This document shows, piece after piece, positions 15,306 to 22,092 of a stretch of 22,723 nucleotides of DNA. The translations under genes and the position numbers were made by a program. The notes under the pieces were generated by a model. It saw only the letters and a list, made by a program, of their open reading frames with translations, was not told the DNA's origin and ran no database searches. This stretch comes from Candidatus Fonsibacter sp. (GTDB lineage: Bacteria; Pseudomonadota; Alphaproteobacteria; Pelagibacterales; Pelagibacteraceae), in contig SHWR01000013.1 of assembly GCA_009693745.1 (NCBI GenBank), positions 1-22,723 of the forward strand, in the 5' to 3' direction. The first letter of the stretch is position 1. Each line of letters begins with the position of its first letter.

Positions 15306-15698
15306 TTACTTACAGGGTAAATTAGATTTTTTCCAACCCTCTCCTGTTGCAGGATTACCTTCAAAACCATCTGAAATATTAATTAAATTTTTATAACCCT
15401 GTTGTTGTAATAATTTTGCAGCAGCCATTGATCTGACTCCTGATCTGCAAATAACTAAAATATTATCAGATTTAGAAATTTTTTTCTCAAGAAAATCTTT
15501 AACAAAATTTTCATTTTTTTTTCTATCGGGTCCTAATAAAATAGATATAAAAAGTGTTTTAGAATTTAAAGATTCTGCATCAGGCTTTCCAACACTATTC
15601 CACTCCTCTTCTGTTCTAACATCAAGTACAACGCTATTTGAATTATCATTTAAAAAATTTTTAATTTTTTCCGATGGAATATTGAAGATCTCGTTCAT
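15306..15698 (-). CDS. Rhodanese-domain protein
   Basis: 130 residues, one rhodanese domain. VVLDVRTEEEW at about 23-33 is the first conserved region and VICRSGVRSMAAAKLLQQQGY at about 82-102 (shown here as the active loop CRSGVRS) contains the nucleophile Cys84 and the anion-binding arginines. The loop length fits a sulfurtransferase rather than a phosphatase. The C-terminal DGFEGNPATGEGWKKSNLPCK matches a small alphaproteobacterial subgroup with a G-W-K tail. The cellular sulfur acceptor is unknown. It starts four bases after the dehydrogenase stop and is probably the second gene of that operon. Confidence 0.9.
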   Translation of the reverse strand: MNEIFNIPSEKIKNFLNDNSNSVVLDVRTEEEWNSVGKPDAESLNSKTLFISILLGPDRKKNENFVKDFLEKKISKSDNILVICRSGVRSMAAAKLLQQQGYKNLINISDGFEGNPATGEGWKKSNLPCK

Positions 15699-15702
15699 AA
15701 AA

Positions 15703-17157
15703 CTACTTTATATTTCCAAATGATAATGTTTTTAACTCCAAATACTCTTCCATTCCATATTTTGCACCTTCTCTACCAATGCCAGACTGTTTAATTCCTC
15801 CAAAAGGCATGTAGGCACTTGCAAAAATTCCAGTATTAATTCCAATCATTCCTGCCTCTATAGCTTCTGCTACTCTCCAAATTCTTGCAATATCTTTTGA
15901 AAAAAAATACGCAGCAAGTCCAAATTCCGTATTATTTGCAAGTTCAATTACCTCTTCTTCTGTTTTAAATTTAAAAAATGGAGCAACGGGACCGAATGTT
16001 TCTTCATTTGCAAGTTTCATACTTTTATTAACATTTACAAGAATTGTAGGTTCGTAAAATTTTCCTCCAAGAGCATGTCGTTTACCTCCAAGTTCAATAG
16101 TCGCCCCTTTTGCAACGGCATCTTTTATATGCTCTTCAACCTTTGCAATCGCTGCATCATCAATTAACGGGCCTAGTTGGGTTTCGCCTTTTAAACCATC
16201 TCCTATTTTTAATTTTTTTACAACTTCAACAACCTTTTTTACGATAACATCATAAATTTTTTCTTGCACATAAATTCGATTTGGAGAAACGCATACTTGT
16301 CCTGTATTTCTAAATTTTCCAAGCATCACTCCTTCAACAGCAGCGTCAACGTCACAATCATCAAATACGATAAATGGAGCATTACCTCCAAGTTCTAATG
16401 AAAGTTTTTTTACTGTATTTGCACTTTGTTGCATTAAAATTCTTCCAACCGCTGTACTTCCTGTAAAAGAAATTTTTCTAACTTTTGGATTTGAAGTAAT
16501 TTCTTTACCAATCTTTTCGGGTTCACCAGTAATTATATTTATAACTCCTTTTGGAAATCCTGCTTGCTCAGCAAGAACTACAAATGCAATTGCAGTAAGT
16601 GGTGTTTGTTCTGCTGGTTTAATTATAAAAGTACATCCAGCCGCAAGTCCTGGTGCACATTTTCTTGTAATCATTGCTGCTGGAAAATTCCAAGGTGTGA
16701 TAGCAGCGCAAACTCCTATAGGCTGTTTAAGAGTTATCATGCGTTTATCTTTTATTGGATCCGGAAGAACATCTCCGTAAACTCTTTTTGCTTCTTCAGC
16801 AAACCATTCAATAAAATTTGCAGCATAAATAATTTCACCTTTTGCTTCACTCAAAGGTTTGCCTTGCTCAGCAGTCATTATTATTGCAAGGTCATCTTGG
16901 TTTTCAATAACTAACTCATACCATTTTTTCAAAATTTTAGATCGTTCATGAGCTGTTAATTTTGACCAGGATTTAAATGCAAACTCTGCGGCATCAATTG
17001 CATTAGCTGTTTCTTTTTTTCCAAAATTTGGAACTTCTGCTAATAACTCGCCAGTTGCTGGATTAATAATTTTTATTTTTTTCTTTGAGCTAACCCAAGA
17101 CCCATTCACGAAGCATTTATTAATTAGTAAATTCTTATTTTTTATATTCATTTGCAA
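15703..17157 (-). CDS. gabD: Succinate-semialdehyde dehydrogenase-type aldehyde dehydrogenase
   Basis: 484 residues, the usual NAD(P)-dependent GabD length. It should oxidise succinate semialdehyde (or a related short semialdehyde) to the acid. Landmarks: PWNFPAAMITRKCAPGLAAG from 156 (Asn158 region), NAD-binding FTGSTAVG (231-238), LELGGNAPFIVFDDCDVD with Glu255, and the catalytic Cys289 in NTGQVCVSPNRIYVQ. The RKxAPALAAG and CxSPNR sequences are the GabD subgroup rather than betaine or methylmalonate-semialdehyde enzymes; glutarate semialdehyde is an alternative. The first codon may be Met1 or Met3. It diverges from the TRAP operon across 146 bases. Confidence 0.88.
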   Translation of the reverse strand: MQMNIKNKNLLINKCFVNGSWVSSKKKIKIINPATGELLAEVPNFGKKETANAIDAAEFAFKSWSKLTAHERSKILKKWYELVIENQDDLAIIMTAEQGKPLSEAKGEIIYAANFIEWFAEEAKRVYGDVLPDPIKDKRMITLKQPIGVCAAITPWNFPAAMITRKCAPGLAAGCTFIIKPAEQTPLTAIAFVVLAEQAGFPKGVINIITGEPEKIGKEITSNPKVRKISFTGSTAVGRILMQQSANTVKKLSLELGGNAPFIVFDDCDVDAAVEGVMLGKFRNTGQVCVSPNRIYVQEKIYDVIVKKVVEVVKKLKIGDGLKGETQLGPLIDDAAIAKVEEHIKDAVAKGATIELGGKRHALGGKFYEPTILVNVNKSMKLANEETFGPVAPFFKFKTEEEVIELANNTEFGLAAYFFSKDIARIWRVAEAIEAGMIGINTGIFASAYMPFGGIKQSGIGREGAKYGMEEYLELKTLSFGNIK

Positions 17158-17168
17158 GTATATTTTTG

Positions 17169-17181
17169 GCTTAAATTAAGC
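17169..17181. promoter_or_regulatory. 13-base palindrome in the gabD/dctP divergent region
   Basis: GCTTAA-A-TTAAGC, a perfect inverted repeat with a one-base centre, lies 12 bases from the gabD start and is followed on the plus strand by six Ts. Its position within the gabD leader fits an operator; as a plus-strand terminator it would have no upstream plus-strand gene to serve. No regulator gene is nearby. Confidence 0.3.
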
Positions 17182-17236
17182 TTTTTTCGATAATATATAC
17201 AAACTAATTGAAACTCAAACCTTAGAATATTTAAAC

Positions 17237-17264
17237 TTGTCAATATTTTTAGCCTATATAAACT
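17237..17264 (+). promoter_or_regulatory. Candidate sigma-70-type promoter of the TRAP operon
   Basis: TTGTCA (17237-17242, one mismatch to TTGACA) is followed by an AT-rich TATATAAACT. The -10 could be TATAAA (17257-17262, 14-base spacing, short) or TAAACT (17259-17264, 16-base spacing). The dctP ATG is about 40 bases further on. Confidence 0.35.
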
Positions 17265-17289
17265 GAAGTACTTTTAAATTAACAAAATA

Positions 17290-17294
17290 AAGGA
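17290..17294 (+). promoter_or_regulatory. Strong ribosome-binding site of dctP
   Basis: AAGGA, nine bases before the dctP ATG. Clear Shine-Dalgarno sequences are rare before the other genes here, which suggests high expression of the binding protein. Confidence 0.6.
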
Positions 17295-17303
17295 AATAAC
17301 TAA

Positions 17304-18311
17304 ATGTTTAAAAAAATAACTAATTTATTTACTGCAATTACTTTTGTTGCTGTAACTTCGCTATTTGCTTTTTCTGCATCTGCTCAAACTCCAATTGTAA
17401 TTAAATTGAGTCACGTAGTTGCTGAGAATACACCAAAAGGTCTTGCTTCTTTAAAATTTAAAGAACTTGCTGAAAAAAAACTTCCTGGAAAAGTGCAAAT
17501 TCAAGTATTTCCAAATTCACAATTATTTGGAGACGCTAAAGAACTTGAAGCTCTTTTACTCAATGATGTGCAAATTATAATTCCTTCTCTTTCAAAATTT
17601 GATCGTTATACAAAAAAAATTCAGGTATTTGATTTACCATTTTTATTTAAAGACACAAAAGCAGCTCAAAGCTTTCAAAGTTCTAAAGAAGGTCAGGCTC
17701 TGCTTAAGTCTATGGAAGATAAAGGTCTAATTGGTCTTGCTTACTGGGCAAACGGAATGAGACATTTTGCAGCTAATAAAGACTTCACAGTGCCAGCAGA
17801 TATAAAAGGCCTAAAATTTAGAATTCAGGCTTCTGACGTTTATGAATCAATAATGAAAGCATTTGGTGCTAATGGACAAAAAATGGCATTTGCTGAAGTT
17901 TATCAAGGTTTACAAACTGGAGTAGTTGATGGACAAGAAAATACATTTTCAAATATGTATTCCATGAAGTTCCATGAAGTTCAAAAAACGATTGTTGAAA
18001 CTAACCATGGAATTTTAGATTATATGGTTGTTGTAAATGCTAAATGGTGGAACGGTTTACCTGCTGATATTAAAAAAGGTTTAACTGAGGCTATGAATGA
18101 GGCAACTGTTTATAATAATAAAATCTCCCAAGAGAAAAATGATGAAGCAAGAAAATCAATTGTCGATTCTGGGAAAACTAAAATTAAAATATTAACTGAC
18201 GCTCAACTAGCTGAATGGAAAAAAGCTGTAGCACCGGTTTATGCACAATTTGAAAACGATATTGGTACTGATTTAATTAAGGCTGCACAAAGTCATAGTA
18301 CAAAAAAATAA
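17304..18311 (+). CDS. dctP: TRAP transporter substrate-binding protein DctP
   Basis: 335 residues. A signal peptide (MFKKITNLFTAITFVAVTSL then FAFSASA-QT, cleavage near 27/28) exports it to the periplasm, where it captures the solute and delivers it to DctQM. Family landmarks: IKLSHVVAENTPKGLA, VFPNSQLFGDAKELEALL, GLKFRIQAS with Arg173, the residue that in the family grips the substrate carboxylate, and GVVDGQENTFSNMY with the conserved Asn. It belongs to the DctP/TAXI-independent C4-dicarboxylate branch, so an organic acid is likely, but the exact ligand cannot be read off. It is followed by a hairpin before dctQ, which fits its being needed in excess over the membrane subunits. Confidence 0.95.
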   Translation: MFKKITNLFTAITFVAVTSLFAFSASAQTPIVIKLSHVVAENTPKGLASLKFKELAEKKLPGKVQIQVFPNSQLFGDAKELEALLLNDVQIIIPSLSKFDRYTKKIQVFDLPFLFKDTKAAQSFQSSKEGQALLKSMEDKGLIGLAYWANGMRHFAANKDFTVPADIKGLKFRIQASDVYESIMKAFGANGQKMAFAEVYQGLQTGVVDGQENTFSNMYSMKFHEVQKTIVETNHGILDYMVVVNAKWWNGLPADIKKGLTEAMNEATVYNNKISQEKNDEARKSIVDSGKTKIKILTDAQLAEWKKAVAPVYAQFENDIGTDLIKAAQSHSTKK

Positions 18312-18323
18312 TAACTTACAATT

Positions 18324-18357
18324 TTCCCCTGACAAATGTATAATTCTGTCAGGGGAA
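18324..18357 (+). terminator. GC-rich hairpin between dctP and dctQ, covering the dctQ ribosome-binding site
   Basis: An 11-base perfect inverted repeat, TTCCCCTGACA (18324-18334) and TGTCAGGGGAA (18347-18357), with a 12-base loop. It is followed by TTTTCT. The right arm contains AGGGGA (18351-18356), which is the Shine-Dalgarno sequence eight bases before the dctQ ATG. The stem can therefore act as a partial terminator, an RNA-stabilising end for dctP mRNA, and a lid on the dctQ ribosome-binding site. It is by far the most GC-rich structured element in any gap of this window. Confidence 0.8.
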
Positions 18358-18364
18358 TTTTCTA

Positions 18365-18907
18365 ATGACTAAATTTTTTTCAAAATTTGAAGAATATTTT
18401 ATTGCATCCTTAATGGCTGCAATGACTATTGTAAATTTTGCAAATGTTTTTGTTAGATACGTATTAAAATCAAATATACCTTGGGCACTTGAATTTACGG
18501 TAATTTCTTTTGCCTGGATTATATTTTTGGGCGCTGCGTGGGGCATTAAAGCTGGGGCTCATATCGGAGTTGATACAGTTTTAAATCTTTTCTCTGATAG
18601 AAATAAAAGAATTATCTCAACTTTTGCAGCAATACTTTGCATTTGCTACTGCGCTTTTATTCTTATTGGTAGCTATAATTACGTTCATAAAATCTATTCA
18701 GTAGGTATTTTATCTCAAGATATTAAATGGTTGCCTCAATGGATACCGCGAATGGTGATGCCGGTCAGCTATGCCTTGATGATTTTCAGATTTACTGAGG
18801 CATTATGGAGAATATTAAAAGGACAAAAAGTAAATTTAGGTTTAGCAAACGAAGCTAAAGATGCCATTGAAACTTTTAATTTGTCTGGAAGGAATAAAAA
18901 CAAATGA
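18365..18907 (+). CDS. dctQ: TRAP transporter small permease DctQ
   Basis: 180 residues with four predicted membrane helices (about 12-32, 48-66, 88-110, 130-150). FVRYVLKSNIPWALEFTVIS and WIIFLGAAWGIKAGAHIGVD are the typical DctQ signature: Arg in FxRY, the Pro-W-xxE loop and the G-A-x-x-x-x-x-H-I-x-V-D turn. DctQ is the small integral subunit that pairs with DctM. It carries a good Shine-Dalgarno (AGGGGA) that lies in the hairpin downstream of dctP. Its stop overlaps the dctM start by four bases (ATGA), so the two are translationally coupled. Confidence 0.94.
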   Translation: MTKFFSKFEEYFIASLMAAMTIVNFANVFVRYVLKSNIPWALEFTVISFAWIIFLGAAWGIKAGAHIGVDTVLNLFSDRNKRIISTFAAILCICYCAFILIGSYNYVHKIYSVGILSQDIKWLPQWIPRMVMPVSYALMIFRFTEALWRILKGQKVNLGLANEAKDAIETFNLSGRNKNK

Positions 18908-20214
18908 CCTCTTGGTTTTTATTTTCATCTCTTTTTGTATTCTTATTCATGGGTATACCCATATCTATTTGCTTGGGTTTAGCAGGTATGTTTTCTCTTT
19001 TTTTCTTTGGTAGTGAATCATTAGCCTCCTTGTCACTAAAATTATTTGAAACATCAGAACATTACACCTTAATGGCAATTCCATTCTTCATTTTAGGTGG
19101 AACAATTATGTCAACCGGTGGAGTTGCAAAAAGATTAATAAGGTTTGCTGTTGCGTGTGTAGGACATATTAAAGGTGGACTAGCTATTGCTTCTGTTTTA
19201 GCCTGTACTTTTTTTGCAGCTGTTTCAGGATCATCTCCTGCAACTGTTGTTGCAGTTGGAACAATTATGATTGCAGGCATGGTTAATGCTGGATATCCAA
19301 AAAAATTTGCAGCAGGTATATTGTGTAATGCTGGAACACTTGGAATTTTAATTCCTCCATCAATTGTAATGGTTGTATATTGTGCCGTTACAGAACAATC
19401 TGTCGGTAGAATATTTTTAGCGGGAATTATTCCTGGCTTACTCCTTTCGATAATGATGATGGTAGCGATATATATTTATGCAAGAATAAAAGGACTACCC
19501 TCATTACCAAAAGCAAGTTTTAAAGAGATATTAGTCAGTGCCAAAGAGGCAATCCCTGGTTTTTTTCTTCTTGTAATAATAATGGGTGGAATTTATGGAG
19601 GAATATTTACTCCAACTGAAGCTGCCGCAGTAGCTGCAGTCTATGCAGTATTAGTGTCGCTTTTTATTTACAAAGATATTACTTTTAAAGATTTGCCAAA
19701 AGTGTTTATGGATGCCTCAAAAACTACAGTGATGGTTATGTTTATTATTGCTAATGCAATTTTATTTGCACATGTTTTAACAACTGAACGAATTCCTCAA
19801 ATGATATCTGAACAGATATTAAATGCAGGATTATCTCCTATAATGTTTTTACTAATTGTTAATATTATTCTTATTATTGCTGGTGATTTCATGGAACCAA
19901 CGGCAATTTTATTAATTTTAACTCCTATATTTTTTCCAATAGCTATTCAGCTTGGTATAGATCCTATCCATTTAGGAATTATGATGGTTGTAAATATGGA
20001 AATTGGAATGGTAACCCCTCCAGTTGGATTAAACTTATTTGTTACAAGTGGAATTACAGGAATGTCCATAGTAGAGGTATTAAAAGGAGCTCTTCCTTGG
20101 ATGACAATCTTGATAGTATTCCTTGGTATTATTACCTATTTTCCAAAAATTTCAACCACGCTACCTAACTACCTAATGGGTCCGCAATCCCCTGTAGTTC
20201 TTAAACAAAGATAA
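18904..20214 (+). CDS. dctM: TRAP transporter large permease DctM
   Basis: 436 residues with around twelve hydrophobic segments, the standard DctM (ion transporter superfamily) length. Conserved stretches include MAIPFFILGGTIMSTGGVA, AVSGSSPATVVAVGTIM, LIPPSIVMVVYC, FTPTEAAAVAAVYAV and MEIGMVTPPVGLNLFV. It forms the Na+-coupled translocation pathway for the solute brought by DctP, in the inner membrane together with DctQ. It begins inside the dctQ stop (ATGA). The hydratase-like gene starts four bases after its stop, placing the enzyme in the same transcript and linking it to the imported compound. Confidence 0.95.
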   Translation: MTSWFLFSSLFVFLFMGIPISICLGLAGMFSLFFFGSESLASLSLKLFETSEHYTLMAIPFFILGGTIMSTGGVAKRLIRFAVACVGHIKGGLAIASVLACTFFAAVSGSSPATVVAVGTIMIAGMVNAGYPKKFAAGILCNAGTLGILIPPSIVMVVYCAVTEQSVGRIFLAGIIPGLLLSIMMMVAIYIYARIKGLPSLPKASFKEILVSAKEAIPGFFLLVIIMGGIYGGIFTPTEAAAVAAVYAVLVSLFIYKDITFKDLPKVFMDASKTTVMVMFIIANAILFAHVLTTERIPQMISEQILNAGLSPIMFLLIVNIILIIAGDFMEPTAILLILTPIFFPIAIQLGIDPIHLGIMMVVNMEIGMVTPPVGLNLFVTSGITGMSIVEVLKGALPWMTILIVFLGIITYFPKISTTLPNYLMGPQSPVVLKQR

Positions 20215-20218
20215 TTAA

Positions 20219-20992
20219 TTGAATAATAAAATTAAAATTTTAGGTAATAAAATTGCAGAAGCTAGATTTAAGAAAAAATTTTTACCAAAAATTTCAAAGT
20301 CTTTAATCAATAATCTCAATATCGCCACACAAATCTGCAGACACGCTGAGATGGAATTGTTATGGAATCCGATTGGTTTTAAAGCTGGGGCTACGAATAA
20401 AAGTATGTGGAAGAAGTTAAAAGCTAAAAAACCTTTCTTTTCTTATCTATATGAAGAAAGTACATACAATAATAATGGCAGAATGCCTTTTCAAAACAAT
20501 TTAATAGGTGCCGAACTTGAAGTTGCTTTTAAGATTAAAAATGAAGTCTTTAATTTTAATAAAAAAATTACAAAATCTAATGTTGGTAAATTTGTTGTTG
20601 GTATAGCACCAGCAATAGAGGTTGTTGGCTTTAGACAAAAATTAAAAGCAATTGATTGCCTTGGAAGAATGATTTCAGATTTTGGATTAAATGTTGGATT
20701 TGTTGCGGGAAAGCTAAAAAAATATAGTTTAAAAAAAATTACTTCTATACCAACAGTTCTAACTAACAAAACTGCTAAAAAAGATTATCATGGTAATACA
20801 AAAATAGTACTGGGTAACCCCATTAATTCATTAGTTTGGCTGCTTAATGAAATAAGAAAAAATAATATGATGTTAAGTTTTGATTTTTGGGTAACTACAG
20901 GATCATCTACACCTATAATCCCTATAAAAAAAGGCGATCTTTTTTCAGGAACTATTAAAGATCTCGGAAGCGTATCTTTAAAAATAAATTAA
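20219..20992 (+). CDS. 2-keto-4-pentenoate hydratase-like (FAH superfamily) enzyme
   Basis: 257 residues starting at a TTG; an in-frame TAA lies just before it and the first in-frame ATG would remove about 48 residues that match the usual N-terminal helix, so TTG is preferred. The sequence follows the MhpD/HpcG hydratase pattern: IGFKAGATN, then NNLIGAELEVAFKI with the metal-binding Glu-x-Glu, VGIAPAIEVVGFR, LGNPINSLVWLLNEI, and TTGSSTPIIPIKKGD before a final LGSV strand. Family members add water to 2-hydroxy-dienoates, or decarboxylate or hydrolyse related keto acids. The exact substrate is not predictable. It is co-transcribed with the TRAP genes. Its stop abuts that of the convergent EamA gene (TAATTA). 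Confidence 0.85.
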   Translation: MNNKIKILGNKIAEARFKKKFLPKISKSLINNLNIATQICRHAEMELLWNPIGFKAGATNKSMWKKLKAKKPFFSYLYEESTYNNNGRMPFQNNLIGAELEVAFKIKNEVFNFNKKITKSNVGKFVVGIAPAIEVVGFRQKLKAIDCLGRMISDFGLNVGFVAGKLKKYSLKKITSIPTVLTNKTAKKDYHGNTKIVLGNPINSLVWLLNEIRKNNMMLSFDFWVTTGSSTPIIPIKKGDLFSGTIKDLGSVSLKIN

Positions 20993-21808
20993 TTAAATTT
21001 TTCTTATACTCATTTTCCTAGAAAAATATATTAAACAAATAATTGCTGTAGAAAAAAATATTGTAAGAAAATCTAAAGTCTCTCCTAATAAAATAATAGA
21101 AAAAATAAAAGTAAGAAAAGGCATTAATAATTGAATCTGACTTATGCGAACAGTTCCTCCTAAATCTAAGGCTTTATACCAAGCAAAAAAACCAATCCAT
21201 TGAGAAAATAATGCAGTATATAAAAATCCTAACCAAGAAATCATAGGAATTTCTTTTATTGGAAAATAATAGATCGCAAGAATAAAATGAAAAGGCAAAG
21301 CCAAAACTAAAGCCCAAGAAATAACATCAACGGACCCCATAGTTTTTGTAAGTTTTGCACCAAAAACATAACCAACTGCGCCAGCAACTACAGAAATAAA
21401 AAATAAAATATCTGGATAAGATAATTCTACAATTCCATCCTCCGTCTGTCCGTGTATTAGAGTATAAATAATAACGACGATACATCCAATGACAGCGCAA
21501 ATCCAGAATCCGAAAGAAACTTTTTGTTTAAAATAAAATGAAGCAAAAATTGCTGTCATTAAAGGCATTAAAGTTAATATAACAGCAGCATGGGTTGAGG
21601 TGGAATGAATTAAACCTAATGAAAGAAATAGCGGAAAACCAACTGTCAAACTAAATGCTATTATTGAAATATTAAAAATAAATTTGATATTAGGTATTTT
21701 TTTTCTAGAAAAAAATAAATACATTAAAGATAATGCACCAGCTAAGGCTGCTCTTCCAAAAGTGATAAATTCTGCTGAAAGACCATTGTTATTGAGACCT
21801 AAGGCCAC
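20993..21808 (-). CDS. EamA-family (DMT) permease, start disturbed by a probable frameshift
   Basis: The open frame gives 271 residues from a GTG at 21808, with about nine hydrophobic segments. EamA-type sequence includes FITFGRAALAGALSLMYLFF, STHAAVILTLMPLMTAIFAS and GGTVRISQIQLLMPFLTFIFSIILLGE (split around residues 215-245). A ten-helix EamA protein should begin with another helix. That helix is encoded just upstream in the same frame (GFVGILIFSITPPATK before the GTG) but has no usable start codon there; an ATG at 21878 is one frame away. Deleting one base of an AAAAA run at 21857-21861 would join them into a 294-residue protein of normal length. It is either a recent pseudogene, a sequence error, or a shortened protein begun at GTG. 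It abuts the convergent hydratase gene. Confidence 0.8.
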   Translation of the reverse strand: MALGLNNNGLSAEFITFGRAALAGALSLMYLFFSRKKIPNIKFIFNISIIAFSLTVGFPLFLSLGLIHSTSTHAAVILTLMPLMTAIFASFYFKQKVSFGFWICAVIGCIVVIIYTLIHGQTEDGIVELSYPDILFFISVVAGAVGYVFGAKLTKTMGSVDVISWALVLALPFHFILAIYYFPIKEIPMISWLGFLYTALFSQWIGFFAWYKALDLGGTVRISQIQLLMPFLTFIFSIILLGETLDFLTIFFSTAIICLIYFSRKMSIRKI

Positions 21809-21878
21809 TTTTGTAGCAGGAGGAGTAATTGAAAAAATTAAAATTCCAACGAATCCAAAAATAAATGCTTATTTTCAT
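21809..21878 (-). other. Out-of-frame first-helix segment of the EamA gene
   Basis: From the ATG at 21878 the peptide starts MKISIYF, then would need a one-base deletion in the five-base A/T run (21857-21861) to continue GFVGILIFSITPPATK and join the GTG-started frame at 21808. Without the shift the ATG frame ends after about 29 codons with no EamA resemblance. Confidence 0.55.
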
Positions 21879-21933
21879 TGCTTAATTTCTTAAAATAACC
21901 CTTTAAAGACATAAACTATTGTTACTTATTAAT

Positions 21934-21956
21934 AAAAAAAGTTGCAATAAAGCAAC
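21934..21956 (-). terminator. Leftward intrinsic terminator upstream of the OMP gene
   Basis: On the minus strand GTTGC-TTTATT-GCAAC (21956-21941) is followed directly by seven Ts (21940-21934), the form of a small intrinsic terminator with a five-pair stem. It points towards the EamA gene. No minus-strand gene is evident to its right, so what transcript it would end is unclear. Confidence 0.45.
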
Positions 21957-22092
21957 ACAAAAATCTTAATAAAATCAGGCTTTTTAGTAATTAGCATTTA
22001 ATTATCCTAAATACATAAATTTTTTTGTTTCTTCTTATCTATAAGTTATCTAAAAACACAATTATGAATAAACAATTAAAATAATAACTACT

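Noticed and set aside
17961..17980. Tandem copy of a 10-base unit (TCCATGAAGT twice) in dctP
   Set aside because: The protein there (NMYSMKFHEVQK) aligns with the normal DctP family pattern, so the repeat is a coincidence of codons and not an expansion.
21929..21997. A 22-codon minus-strand ORF with AGGA before its ATG
   Set aside because: It reads straight through the leftward hairpin and T-run, has no recognisable sequence and is short enough to be chance.
22064..22084. Six-codon leader ORF before the OMP gene
   Set aside because: Too short to support, not in the OMP frame, and the resemblance of MNKQLK to the OMP start is explained by AT-rich codons.
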